Source: Paramecium sonneborni (Eukaryota > Ciliophora > Oligohymenophorea > Peniculida > Parameciidae). From it: DNA of 64,000 nucleotides. Every line of letters starts with the position of its first letter. The stretch's first letter is position 1. A program made the translations under genes and the position numbers. Below are positions 12,430 through 25,486 of the stretch, one piece after another. The notes below the pieces were generated by a model that ran no database searches, was not told where the DNA came from, and worked only from the letters and a program-made list of their open reading frames with translations. Where the stretch lies: assembly GCA_905182985.1 (NCBI GenBank), contig CAJJDN010000119.1, positions 294,063 to 358,062 on the forward strand. Reading direction: 5' to 3'.

Positions 12430-13934
12430 TCAATGACTTTCTTTTTTGCCAGGTAACAATTTTGATAATTTTGACATAAAACCATGCTCATCAGTTTCTC
12501 CTTCTGGCAATTTGAAACTCTTCTTTATTTTGTAATAAGGAGGTCCCCAATTCTTTTCTAAGTAAATGTCAATGAAGGCTTTCTTAAAATTCTTGCACCA
12601 ATTATAATATCTTTCATATACTATATCATTTACCTTAAAGCAGCTAAAAATCCTCCATTAGAGAAATAAAGGTTATGCCATGCGTTTTCATTATTGTATT
12701 TATGACATAAAAATGTAAGTGTATTTTAACCCAAAATTATAGGAACTTTGCTATATCCATCATATTCAGCATTAAGGGATTTTCCAGCAATATTTCTTTC
12801 GATATTATTTCTAACAACATGAAGTTAGTGGAATCCAGCCCAGAAACAATTAGTTGTTGGAAGATCATTAACATCACCAAGTCCAAAAATATTTTTATAT
12901 TTATTATGCTACAAAGTCTTAATATTGACGTCCAATAATCCTTTTGATGTAGTTAAACCAGCCTTAACAAGAGGTTCATGAGCTTTAGTAGGAGCAACTG
13001 CATAGAGATGATTGAAATTTCTAGTTTACCGATTACCAGTCTTGACATCTTCAAAAGTAGCTGTGTTGTATTATTTATTAACTTCAACCAATTTAAGTCC
13101 ATATTCAACGTTGATATTTCTGCGTTTTAATTCTTCTTTAAAGAAAGAATCTCCAGCATCATTGTATTAAACAAATCTTTCATTTGGTTATATGATAGTG
13201 AATTTTTTAATAGGAGATTAACGTCCATTAGCTGTTTACCATTCCCATATTCTTTAACTTAAGAAAAAGTTATATGCTTCAACCTCACCACTGAAAGGAA
13301 ATTGAGGAATACAGAAATATGCTTCTCCGTGGTTAAAATTGTAATGCCATCTAGTGTATTTGTGATTAGAAGAACGCCAACTTGGATGATCAAGATTAGT
13401 AAAGACTGGTGAATCAAAATCTTACCATGCATCTTCGAATCCTTTAATAGCTTCATAATTGACTTGCTGACCTATAGGAATATATTAATAATTCTACCCA
13501 TTGCTACAACCAATTAATTATAGCCAATTCTACGACCATTACGCAAAACAATGGCATTTTCTTCAGGTAAAATTGTAGAACATCCAACTTAATCAGAATG
13601 AGCAGTGAACATATTAAGTGACAATTTGGCATTAAGTAAAAAATCTGTCTTAGCTGTCTTCTATTATTCATAAATCTATCTGATTGGAGTTATTTGATTA
13701 ATATTCTAATCAAGTACAACCATAATCTTATATTTTCCATGAGAAACCTATTCCAAAATAATATTACAAATCTACCTTATCAAGTTGTCTACTCAAAACT
13801 CCTCCTAAATTACAACCAATGACCACTACATCATAATGATCTAAGTCCTTCTTTGTTGGCTTACGTTTGTTGAACACTCCTGCAAAGAAACGAGGAGTCA
13901 ACGAATGCCTCAATTGCATTCCAGATATGAGCAT
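12430..13934 (-). CDS. Sulfide:quinone oxidoreductase-like mitochondrial FAD protein
   Basis: The model is 492 aa with a 26-nt intron near 13486 removed (exon sum divisible by three). The start at 13934 gives MLISGMQLRHSLTPRFFAGV, a typical mitochondrial presequence. Then comes a Rossmann FAD-binding strand (YDVVVIGCNLGGVLS), a central region with YNQLVVAMG, and a C-terminal GLGDVNDLPTT flavin-contact motif followed by FHQLHVVRNN, the arrangement of SQR/flavocytochrome-c sulfide dehydrogenases. That family normally oxidises sulfide at a cysteine pair and passes electrons to ubiquinone. The stretch that aligns by position with the family's conserved P-x-K-C motif reads CIPQFPFSGEVEA here, without that cysteine, so the substrate may differ. 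A divergent NDH-2-like enzyme is the alternative. Start is 52 bp from the upstream gene's stop. Confidence 0.65.
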
Positions 13935-13986
13935 ATTTAAATTAATCAAAAATATCTATGATATAAATCATAACTTATATATGTAC

Positions 13987-16900
13987 TCAAAACCAAAAAA
14001 TCAATATGCTCAACACTATCAAATCTCCAAAGTTGATGTTTAACTTAGGCTTCTACGGAGATTTAAATGAGATTATTCTATCCTAATATATCTCTGATTT
14101 ATCCATCAAATCTGGAGCTCGGAAATCTAATAATATTAATGAATTCAATTACGAACTGACCCCCCTATTACATAGATATAATAATCTGTTTCACTCTCTA
14201 ATCCATGTATTCTTAAAATGAAATCCTGATAAGGATCTGAAATCTCTATCTCTCCATTAGGTGTTGGCCTATTCTAATAATCTAATCCTTTCATTATTTA
14301 ATAAGGTGATGGCCAAATTTAATCTTATGACTCAAAAACCACTGCTACAGCAAAACCCCATCCATAATTGCTAATAGCTAATTGAATTGCACATTGTTAA
14401 TAATCAATATACACTATTTTAGGCTATTTAATAAATCTAGGAACATATCGTGTGAATTTCTAAACTGCTACTTCCTTACTTAAATTTAAAGTCTCGATTC
14501 TTGATGTAAGTAATTAAGTTTTATTTTGTAATCCAGCAACTACTTCAAATGGATCTGGAAAACTGTCACTATCTGGAATAGCTGCTAATTCTAAATCAAT
14601 GTATGATTTAATCTCATCAACAGTTACACCAAAAGAGTTCTAAAGCAATCTTTTAAAATAATATTTCTGTTGCTGGATGTAATAATCGTTTATACCAAGT
14701 ACTTTGGCAACTGAATTCGTTACATTCCTAACAAAATCTGCACTCACTGTTCTTTAATTAAATATCAAAGTAAAGTAACAACTTACTGGTCTGTCAAGTG
14801 TCTTAAATTCAATACTTCTTTTTTCAGCTTCATTGTTTCCTCGATCTAAAGCTAATATATGTATCACATATTCTGTCTCAGCTATCAATTTAGATAAAGG
14901 AATTAGATATTACTGATTTGCACTGTAAGCTATTAAATATCCCATTTAACTTTATGTACTAGAATAACGTATAAGTTAATTCTAAAAGTCACTCAAAGTA
15001 GGAAATATTGTTCCTTTTAATGCAATCAAGTAATATACAACACAAGGCTCATTCAAAGCTACTAATAAGTTGACAGATGTTTTTTTAACAGTATTAATTT
15101 TGCATGTCACCCAATCAGGAGATTTAGTATCTTAAGAAATAATGAAGAATTCAACACTAGTAGATGCTAACTAATAGATGTTTTTATTGACTCCTTCAGT
15201 TTGAATTGTGATGTATCCTCTTTCTACTTAAGGTCCTTCAACATTGGCAGATTTATTGTAGACAACAGCAAATCCAAATTTTTATTAGCCAGCAGGAACA
15301 ATAATTGATTTTGTTGATAACTGGATACCATAATAGGCTCTTTGTAGATATAAACTAAAAGCTAATTCAGTATCTGGAGGAGCAGCTAACACATATTCTG
15401 TCAAGAGAGATTAGCCTTGTATTGGAATGGAAAGAATAGGAGTTTGGTTAATTTTGACCCCTTGTTTTTTAGTTATAGTGATTAAGGTTCTTTTGACTGG
15501 AGTGTATAGAGGTGGATCTAATTCATTATCTAAAGTCCAATAGATTGTGTAGGTGCCATCATATATAGATTAAGGAACAGATATATTGAAATATTGCAAT
15601 GTCATTCCAAGAGTTAATGGAATGGAGGCTGGTTTAACTATGAATTCTGTTTCTGATGGAATTAATTTTAGATTGAGTAGACAAGGAAATTCAATTGAAA
15701 TAGGAATATTGATAGATTATGTACCTCTTTCAATTGTTAAAGTTTTTTCATTATTGACTTTTATAAGTGGACCAGGAAAATAATATGAAAATTTAAAAGG
15801 ATCTAAATTAGCAAAGTTTCTTTCAATAATTCTTAAATTAAGACCATCATAAGTTCTAATGTAAAAGAAATCACTCTCTCCTTTTTCAATAGGATTTAAG
15901 ACTTTCTTAAGTTGAATATACATTCTACCAACATAATCTTCGTAATTACCAGAAGAGGTAACTCGATTACGATATGAAGAACATTTTAAGGTAGCTGCAA
16001 ATTAAATGGTACTTGAACATGTGATAGAGCCATCCAGAATTTCAAATTGAGATGGATAATCAATTAAAACTGATCCTTTTGCTGAAAGTTTTGGAATGTT
16101 TTTATAAGTCTAAAATGTAAAATTGTATGTTGAATTCCATCTTACATTAAATGTAGAAACATCTATTGAAATTAAAGGAGACCATCCTGGTGCAGAGAGA
16201 AAGGATAATTAAGCAATCTCTTAATTAGATTGATCATAAATGTTACTGCCTTGTTATCTGATATAAAGTTTTAGAAAATCAGTGGTAGATCCACCATTTG
16301 AATTAGGATTGACAATACCGAAAATGGTTATGTCTATAGGATTTGTGATTTCTGGAGTGTATGAATCATAACCTTTTAGTGTAACAATTCTAGAATCTAC
16401 ACTGCATGTGTAAGTACCTCCTGATAGACCAGTGTTTACTATACATTAGATATCCCTTCCTAATAAAGGATCGAATTAAGTTGGAAATTTAAATTCAATT
16501 TGAGATATTGTAGATAATGATGAATAAGGTAGGAATTTAAATCGATAAGAAGCCTCTTCTCCTTCATTTTTAGGATCAAATACCAGAGAAAGAAGAGTTA
16601 TAGGATTAGTCTTAGAGGCTGATGTGAATGTTCTTCCATTCAGGTTTGACTCATCAGTTCCATCTAATTTTACTCCATCATATTCTGTTTAAATCACAAA
16701 ACCTTAAGTTGTTCCTTAATCTGGATTTTAAACTCCTTTTATAATAAGATCAATCACTCCATTGCCTGCTTTATATCTGCTGTTTGTTTCAATTATAAAT
16801 GTTTTACCATTTAGTATGCAAGATTAAAATGTATTGATTCCTCCACTAACACGACAATCTGGAATCGATGGCAATTTTTTGTAATTTTCATCTGGGAACA

Positions 16901-19900
16901 TTACTTTAATTTGTCCACCTATCGGTATATCATTTTAAGGAGTGAATTGAATCAGATAATCAACTTCTTCGTCTGCATTCAAAATTGAAGCAGTTATTTA
17001 ATTAATTACTATCTTCCCTGCTTTAAACGGAGTTGTAAAATCAAAACTGTAAAAGTTAAGTTATTGCAAAACATATTTTCCCTTAAACATCACATATACG
17101 TGAAACCCAGATGCCGTGTTGTATGATTGTGAATTTTTCACAGACACAGCTACTACTTGAAAGGAATTTGATTTATTGAACTATTAAAATCCAGTAATTT
17201 TAATCAATTTTAAGTTTACCTGTATAGATACTTTATTTTTATCAGCTAGATCTTACAAACCATTCTAAGAAAAAGTAGGCAAGTGTATACCATTTAGAAA
17301 ATCATAGAAAGGTGGAAATTCAACTATTATTGTTGATCCCTAAGGAATGTCAGCTTGAGGGGTGAATGTAAATGAATAGGTGGCATCTACAAATCCTTTT
17401 CCCTTATTAGATACTAGAGATTAAATGGCTGAAAATTAAGCAGGAACACAATTTGTTAAACTACTAAATTAATATTTTTAGACAATTCCCAAACCAACAT
17501 TATTTATTACCAAGAAGTTCAATGCATAAGTTGAAAAGTCTTCGACGTATCTAGGCCATTATAAATTGCTTATTTTAAAGACTGGAATAGGGGAGAGTGC
17601 CACTACAGTAGATGTCACTATTAAAATAAAGTCAGATCCTAATAAAGGAATACAATATAATTGTGAAGTGAGCGAACAAGTGATGGTATTGTCTTCCCTA
17701 ATAAATCCAATATCATATTTAGGTAATTATATCAGGATGTAGAATCCTGCAGATATTGCAGTTGTCAAACAAGGAGTTATATTGATATCAAATAAATATC
17801 CTACCTTATTTTCTGAATATGAAGGAGCTGTTGTACAAGTTGTTGTTACTGGAGCAGCATTTAATGTGCTAGTAACTCCTAATTATTGATTCAGTAAAGT
17901 GAATATTCGATTCTTTTTCTAAAATACTTTAATGTCAATATCATAACTGGCACCATTTGGATTTGTAACACCAGATATCATTATTCTGACATTCGTGTTT
18001 GTTGCAATTTCTCTAAAATTTGTTACCCTTACTATTGTTTTTGATGAGGCAGTTGAGTAAAACAAAATACATTTTAATTAATTACCTTCATATGGTATAA
18101 AAGCATTAACACCATAACAAGGAATTCTTCCACCATCACTCACACCAGATCCTAAGTCCTAATCCCAAGCACTACTGAAATGAAATTCAACAAAACCTCT
18201 TGTATCTGATGCACGATTCTATTTCTATCCTGAGGGTATTTAAAGAACTGTAATGAATTAAATGTCAACTATTCCTTTCTCTTTTGAATTCTTTGGAATT
18301 GAATTCACAATACTACCAGTTAATAAATTTGCATTTATTTAAATCGGAAAAGAAAATGAATCGAGAACAGTTAGATCATCTGTGTCTTTAAGAGTAATAT
18401 CAAAAAAATATGTTCCATTTAATCCTGGGGTGTAGAATGCATTGGTTAATTATATTTACCATTAATTTCTTAAGGGTGCAGCAGGTAAAGCTTAAGATGG
18501 ATATTGGATGATATCAAATGCAAATGGTAACTAAGCCTTAACAATTTAATCAGTTGCCGTACATGATAAAGAATTACTAGGAGAAATGAAGCCATTTAAA
18601 GTTGGTGAATTTGATTGTAAATAAAATTTACAATTGGCAGCGTTAACTCCAGTAGTTGTATCATTATTGACTTTGAATTCTTTCGGAGCAGTAATGTAAA
18701 TGTAAGCAAATTTAGGAACAGTGGCAGTAGGATCAATATTGAAAGTTAAAGTTGCTAAAGCACCATTGGCAATATTATTTGTAATTGAATAATCTTAATA
18801 ATTTGGAAAGAATCCAGTTCTAGGTTTCAAAAACCAATTATTAGTGTTTGTTGTAGGTACATTTTGATTACCTGCTCCAACAGTTGAAACATCAGCAATA
18901 GCATATAAAACATCAGATTATAATAATTGATATTCAGTGATATCTTAAAATACATATAATTTGAGAGGAGTGGTGTATCCTTCAACACTAGGGTTTATAA
19001 CTCTGACAACAATACAAATTTCATTATTCATAGTCATTTCTTAAAAATTAGTAATTCTAAGATAGTTTTGTATGGCATCCTAATAATAGAAACCAACAGG
19101 GCTATCTTCACTGATATCCTCTAGTCCATATTTGACATAGTTCATTTAAAATTATCCTGCTTAATTATAATCAGGAGGTTAGACAATTTACATATAGACA
19201 GGGAAGATTAACTTGATATTACAACCTGAAGGAATAGGAAAAGTGGGAGTGAATCTAACTTCATAATCCATAATTCTAGATCTGGAATTGATAAAACTAT
19301 AAACTTAAGTCATGGAAACATTTTATAATTAAGCAGCCTAGATTGTAACTCCACTAATTCCTTTAACCTCTTCAAACATCATCTGAGTATAAGCTTTATA
19401 GATTCCCAAATTGAAAGATTTAGTAGTTCCTGCATATTTAGGATTTCTCATAGAAATTTTTAGTGCGTATTCTTATAATCCAATCACATGTCCTGTGATT
19501 CCTTCAATTTTTACAACATTTGTAGAATTAACTTAGGAACAAAATAAGGTTCCATCTAATTGTATTCCATTTATTGGATATGGACTGCAAACTGGAAAGG
19601 GTTCCAATTCAAAATCATTAGGAACTGTAAATAACATATAGGAATTATATATTATAGTTGTAGTTGTCTTGAATTTCAAAATATATTAAGTATAATCCTT
19701 AATGATATGTATTAAAGTTTTACTCCTGCATAAAAGGAACCTTTGGGATATACAACAACCTCTCCGAAAACCATGGTATTTATGGCATCTGCTATTCCAA
19801 TGATACCGAAAATCAAGTTCTCATCAATCACATTATCTCCTCTCTTACTACGTAAAATGAAATTAGCTGTCCCACCTTATGTGGCTGGATTCCTTACTGG

Positions 19901-20241
19901 TTACACAGATGCCGTGTAGACTATTAGCATTCCACTTTCTTACTAGTCCCATTCTTCATCTCCTCTGGATATGTGAAGATCACTGATCTCCCTGAAATCA
20001 CGCAACTTGGAATACACACCAAATCAGTTTATGTTATTCCCAACCCAGAAACATATTGTAATGGAAACTCAACTACTATTTAAGAGTTAGATGCCAAGTA
20101 TGTTTCCAAAACATAACTAAATATGTATTAGGCCTCGACATTTGCGTTTGCCACCGAATTCCAGATTGGAGTCACTCCTATTGGTCTCAGAATCGATCCA
20201 CTCTTTGCTATTGAAAATAGTGATGCAAGTAGTATTAACAT
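13987..20241 (-). CDS. Giant surface protein of repeated beta-sandwich-like modules
   Basis: About 2000 residues. The start at 20241 gives signal peptide MLILLASLFSIAKSGS. The body repeats a module of roughly 130-200 residues with the recurring pattern FTP-x-DIP-x-G...I-x-FP...Y and C-x(3-4)-G / GVxNPN, which suggests Ig- or IPT-like extracellular beta-sandwiches. Single Cys pairs per module contrast with the Cys-rich neighbours. The C-terminus reads LNINFGDLIVLSILIFWF then TGA at 13987, a membrane or GPI-type tail. Introns I confirmed include a 23-nt one near the 5' end and a 26-nt one near 14135 that removes an in-frame TGA. No catalytic motif was seen. It is probably an adhesin-like or coat protein; I cannot name the family. 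Only parts of the reading frame were traced base by base. Confidence 0.75.
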
Positions 20242-21654
20242 TTATAATTATAATTTATTAAATACTTTTTCCCTAAATCTCTATTCATTTATATTATTTC
20301 AAATTTTTATATATATATCAATTATTCAATAATATCTCATTTTCTAATTTTCAATACTTTAAAATTTTTATACATTCAATCGCTCATTTTATTAAATAAA
20401 ACATCACATTTTTTAAACTACCGACATTATATTTATCAGAACATCTCATATGAATTCTAAAGGACATATTTAAGAATTAGCTACTTAGTATATATATTTT
20501 TATTTATCAAGATAATATTCATCATTCAGATTTGTGAACTTAAAATCTTCTTTGCTAAGGCACTCTTGTATTTTAAGACATCTAAATAAGCCATCTTATC
20601 CCCTAATGATTTATTCACTAATATCTAAATTTCTTTATTAAATTAGCCTCTACAAACTACAGTTTACGGTTCAAATAAGCTTTATAAATTATTTATTTCT
20701 TATTTTTCAGATCCTTTATTTTAATCATTCATCTTTTTTAAGAGATTGAAAGATTGAAAGATTGAAAATTTTGACAACTTATTTTAATAAATATATACAT
20801 TCTTTGCAAGCCAAAAAATTATATTAAACCTTAATAATTGTCTTGGTTTTTGTACAGAAACATAAGTCCATTTATCTTTATTATTTAGTGTGTATAAAAA
20901 TAAAAAGTTCAATTTAAAAACTAATTTTATATAGGGATGCCGCTCAAACAAAAATGTTTAATTTCAATTCAAGAACTCTATAAATTGTATATATGCAATT
21001 AATATGTTGACAAAATTGCATGACAATTTAGATAAATATCATTATTTGAGACCTATGTTAAATTTAAAACACAATTTGACCAAACTAAAATCAATTTCCT
21101 TAAATGGCTTTTTAGCATGAAAATATTAAATTTTGCTTGATAAAATTTTTTATTCTTATATATACGCTTCTTAATCAAATTTTATCTTATAATCGAAAAT
21201 CTTGATAAAAAACATTTTTTTATAACAAATTTGTCTTTAATATTCACCGTTAGATTAAATATGTAATGAAGGTATGTCGTTCATCGACAATTTTTCAATA
21301 ATATAAGGCATCTTTAAGTTTAGGATCAATAATTATTGACTTTTAGTTTTGTCTGCTTTTTTTTAATTTCTCTTAGTTTTCAAAAAAGTCATTTAAAGAA
21401 TATTTAAATAAAAAAAGATATATAATATATGATTATTTACTTAGGGAACTAATCATAATTATATATTTAGTTTATGTATATAGTTTAAGTGGAAAATAAA
21501 ACTTAATACTATAATCTCATCAATGAAGATTAAATAGTTTAGTAAAATGAAATATATAATACTTATTTCTCGTATAAACTATATTATTGTCTAATGTCTG
21601 AAGAGAATCATAAGTACCTTTTTAGAGAAGTAAATTTATATATAATATTTTATT
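20242..21654. other. AT-rich non-coding spacer
   Basis: I find no gene in these 1.4 kb. The sequence is AT-rich with long T runs and includes a small 8-bp tandem repeat (20744-20767). It is the promoter side of the giant surface gene (minus) and of the small gene at 21655 (plus). No tRNA or other structured RNA was recognised. Confidence 0.55.
20744..20767. repeat. Three tandem copies of GATTGAAA
   Basis: An 8-bp unit is repeated three times exactly, inside the spacer upstream of the giant surface gene. No function is evident; replication slippage would explain it. Confidence 0.6.
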
Positions 21655-21925
21655 ATGTAAACAAAATTATTAACTAGAAGCTTCTTTATGGAGTTTATCA
21701 CAAGAATTCCTTCGATATTTGATGAAGCAATACTTCAAATGAATAGAAATGCCAGAGCTCCTAAGAAGGCTAATCATGGAGCAAGACCATGTTCATCGGT
21801 AGTAAGAAGGTAATTTTTTAAAGAATATAATGTAAAGATTGAGACATGCTAAGCAGTATAGAAAATCAAAGGAAAATACTCCTTTAGAACAGGAAGAGTT
21901 AACTTCAAAATGGGATGATCTTTGA
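21655..21925 (+). CDS. Small basic mitochondrial-type protein (80 aa)
   Basis: Removing one 28-nt intron (GTAATTTT...GTAAAG) leaves exactly 81 codons. The N-terminus (MQTKLLTRSFFMEFITRIPS) lacks acidic residues until Glu13 and looks like an import presequence. The core NARAPKKANHGARPCSSVVR and the following RLRHAKQYRK are strongly basic, suggesting RNA or ribosome binding. A mitoribosomal or assembly role is inference; I do not recognise the family with certainty. An internal ATG at 21688 could be an alternative start. It is an isolated gene between two spacers. Confidence 0.7.
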
Positions 21926-22270
21926 GAGTGCATTATATATTAAATATATTATTGGTGTTTATTTAAGTTGATAATCATTTTACCCAATAATTATTTTTCA
22001 TAGTTTTCTTTAAGTGTTCTGCAGTAGTTATTGTTAAATCTTTTTGATGTAATTCCTATTTCATAAGACTATAATAGGCAAAGCATTCATTTCTAAATTT
22101 TAAAGGGTCTTATTAAAGAGTTTTATTGTATTTCAATGAAAGAATTTTTCGAATTTTATTTCTAGTAAATTAAGTATATTTAATTGATTTAAGTTAGAGG
22201 ATAGCCACTTTAAGTATATTTAACCCTTCCATATGATTTTTAGACATTATTAAAATAAATAATAATTAGA
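21926..22270. other. Intergenic spacer upstream of the kinesin gene
   Basis: 345 bp without a supportable gene. It holds the 3' end of the small basic gene and the promoter of the kinesin gene, is AT-rich, and contains a twice-occurring AAGTATATTTAA motif near 22171 and 22213. Nothing else was recognised. Confidence 0.5.
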
Positions 22271-24776
22271 ATGTAAAACCGAATTACTAATGCTAATCAA
22301 AATTATAAAATATTTGCAAGAGTGAGACCAATTGATTATCAACAGAAGATGGTTGACTTCACGAATGAGAGTATTTCAATAAGAGTATATAAATATTAAA
22401 TTAAAGGATCCGACTAATAAAAATGCAGAAAGCAAGATAGTTTCATTTTCTTCAGTTTGTACAACATAGGAACATGCCTTTAAAGTAACAGAACCTATGT
22501 TACAGAAACTAATAGAAGGCCATAATTCTTGTGTTTTGAGTTATGGATAGACTGGAAGTGGGAAGAGTTACACATTATTTGGTTAGGAAGGAGAAGAAAA
22601 TAAGCCAGACAAGAAGGGCATTGTAACAAGGGCTATAGAATATCTACTTTCTAAATCCTAAGAATTTGAAGAAATTCGAGAATTTGTAATAACTGTAAGT
22701 ATAGCTGAATTATTTTTGGATTAAGTAAGAGATTTAGGTAAAGCTTATCAATCTCGTTAATCAGGAAATATGAATTAAATAATATAAAATTATGAGAATG
22801 AAAATTTGACAATCTATGAAAATACTAATGGATAAATAATGATTAAAGATTTAACATCAATACCAATTAGATCTGCTTAAGAATTAAATGATATGATATA
22901 AATGGGTTTTCAATTAAGAGAAAAACTTGAATAACAAAGCAAACCATTTGGTTAGAAATGTCATACAATAATTACTTTAAATCTAGTTTAAAAAGATAAA
23001 GAAAATGAGAATTTACCATTTATGAATGCATTTATTTAATTTATAGATTTGGCAGGTTCAGAAAGAATAGCAAAAAGTTTAACTTAAGAAGGATAGTTTT
23101 AGGAAGCTATTTTAATTAATTAAAGTTTGACTGCATTATCCAAATGTTTGACAGCAATTTCTTAAATGAATTCTAAAAATATTCCTTATAGAGATTCAAA
23201 ATTGACTAGAATATTATAAAATTGTCTAAATAGTTAAAGTTAAGTGGCTTTGATGGTTCATATTAATCCAAATGAAAATAATTTTGAAGAATGTTTATCA
23301 GCTTTATAATATGCAGAAAGAACAAAGGGAGTGACAGCTGCCTAACCAATTGATGACAATCCTAATTAACCAGGTCCTTTTCCTGGATAAGATAAATTAA
23401 TTAATAAATTATAAAATGAAATTAATGAATTAAAATAAAAGATAGATTATATGACAAAAGAACATAAATAAAAAATATCAGAGATTTAAACATTATTAGG
23501 AATTGATATGGATTTAGAAAAACTATTTGCTAGATCAAGTGCATAAGAATTGTAGAAGTTTAAAATATAAAAAGAAGCTATGCAAAAATTAGAATCACTT
23601 ACAACTTAATTAAAAGAGGCTGAATAAATGATTGATAAAATATAAAAAGAAAAAGAATTATTGAAAAAAGAAGAGAGTGTTAAATTAGAAAGATAATAAT
23701 GCAGAATTATTGAATTAAATGAAGATATAAGAAAATTAAAAGAGTTGTAAGCTGAAAAAAAATAACAGTTAGAATAAATTGAATAAGAAAAAAATGATAA
23801 AGTTTTAGAAACTGTGAAAAAACAATTAAAAGAACATTAAGAAGTGATAGAAAAAAAAGTGAATGTTATTATTAATTTACCATAAGCAATTTAAGCAAAG
23901 ACTTAAGAAGTATAAAAACATGAAGATATCAAAAGATTAGCAAAACTTGAATTAGAAAAAGAGTAAAAACTTTATTATAAGTTAGGTATAAATAATAAAT
24001 GGAAAATTTGAAAGCAGAATATGCAAAGTTCTTGTAAGATAGTACAGATTAATATGAAAAATACTTATAAAAGAAAAATGAAGAGATAGATCACTTTATT
24101 CATCAATTTAAAAAATATTAAGAAAAAAAGAAGTAATTAACTAAAATTAATGTTATAGAATGTAAATAAGGGATATGAAGTCTGAACTATTTGAGTTATA
24201 TGATATAGTAATGAAAACATTTAGAGTCATTGAAAAAATAGAGAATGGAGCCTATAGTTCAGGAATAAGATCATTCAATATTCCAGCTATGGATAAACCT
24301 CATATACCTACTAGAAACAAATTTAAAAAGTAAATATATTATTATATTTTATAAGCCTTTTCAAATATCTTGATTAAAGAAGTTTAAAGAATACTAAATT
24401 AGATGGAATTAAAGATAAGGTCATCTTAAAACCTATGTAAATGTCATAGTTTTTGGAACATAACAATATTAAAATGAATCTTGCAGAAATGCAGGAACCA
24501 ACCTTAAGATAGTTTGCTAGCATGATAAGAGATGAATTAGTTTAGGTTTTAGCGAGAGAAAAAGAATTGTAAAAACGAGTAGCTGAATTAGAGATTCTAT
24601 AATCAAATAATGATATAAATACTTTAATAAAGGAAAGAGATGAATATAAATAGCTTTATTTATAAGAAGTTAAAAAGGTCAATTAATCTAAAAGAATTAT
24701 ATCTGGAAAAACTGAGGGTCTTCCTAATGTTTTAATTAGACCATTAACCCAACAACATTCAAGATAAAGGTTGTGA
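22271..24776 (+). CDS. Kinesin-like protein with N-terminal motor and degenerate switch I
   Basis: Four introns (22, 29, 29, 26 nt) removed give exactly 800 codons (799 aa). The N-terminal motor begins YKIFARVRPID; the P-loop GQTGSGKS is at residues 85-92; switch II is DLAGSER; LSKCLTAI and IPYRDSKLTRIL follow in normal order. The switch I signature NxxSSRSH, required for nucleotide hydrolysis, is replaced by SKPFGQKCHTIITL, so the motor may bind but not cycle ATP normally. Residues after about 350 form a Lys/Glu/Gln coiled coil suited to dimerisation, then a short tail ending RPLTQQHSRQRL. It would act on microtubules, perhaps in cilia or cortex (inference). It converges with the next gene, 37 bp from stop to stop. 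Confidence 0.88.
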
Positions 24777-24813
24777 AATTACAGAATTTGATAATGATAT
24801 ATTTTAATTACAA

Positions 24814-25418
24814 TCATTGTATTTCTATTTAAGGATCTTCTTAAGTTTGCCATCCACTTAAATCGCTTATTGGTTAAAAGCAAGTCTTACCCTGAATTGG
24901 TTAAGAATCTTAACTTTATTTTGACTCAAGTAAGATTTAAATATGCTGTTTTCTTTTTATTTTAATATGAGGGTGCCAAGGTTTTGTCTCCTATGATTAT
25001 TGTTATATTGTATATTGACCTCCTTTTTTTAAATAATGTTAATATTTTAAACTAATTTATCCATTATCCATATGAAAACAACTTCTTTTAAATTTAGGAC
25101 TTTTAATTGTACAATTTTTATTATTCTAAATGACTCTATGAGAATGAATAACCATAGGTTAATATAATTTACTCATTTATATCTTATTGTCTTAAAACTC
25201 GATAATCATTTACTACTAATCTTTTGAATCCTCTTACAGTAACTATTTAATCTACTTGCAATTTTCCTATTTTCAATTTTTGAAAAAGGTTTTGGTGTCG
25301 ATAGCTTTGGATTTAAAATTCTGTTATGTATCATACGTATATTTGATCTCATTTACTTATTAAGCATTAATTCCATATAAAGGCAATCCACAGATGTACT
25401 ACCTTTAGATTATTTCAT
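24814..25418 (-). CDS. Possible small gene, frame uncertain
   Basis: The minus strand is open in all three frames over much of this region under the TGA-only code, so frame choice is not secure. One model starts at 25418 (MKQSKGSTSVDCLYMELMLN), uses a 23-nt intron, and stops at 24814. A different frame in the middle reads VDQIVTVRGFKRLVVNDYRV, which also looks like protein. It sits between the convergent kinesin gene and the coiled-coil gene at 25487, at typical local spacing, so some gene is likely here. I recognise no domain. Confidence 0.35.
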
Positions 25419-25486
25419 AAAATAATAAAATTATTTTAAATATAAATGTTATTTTTCATTAGTATAAAAATACAAATTCAATAAAA

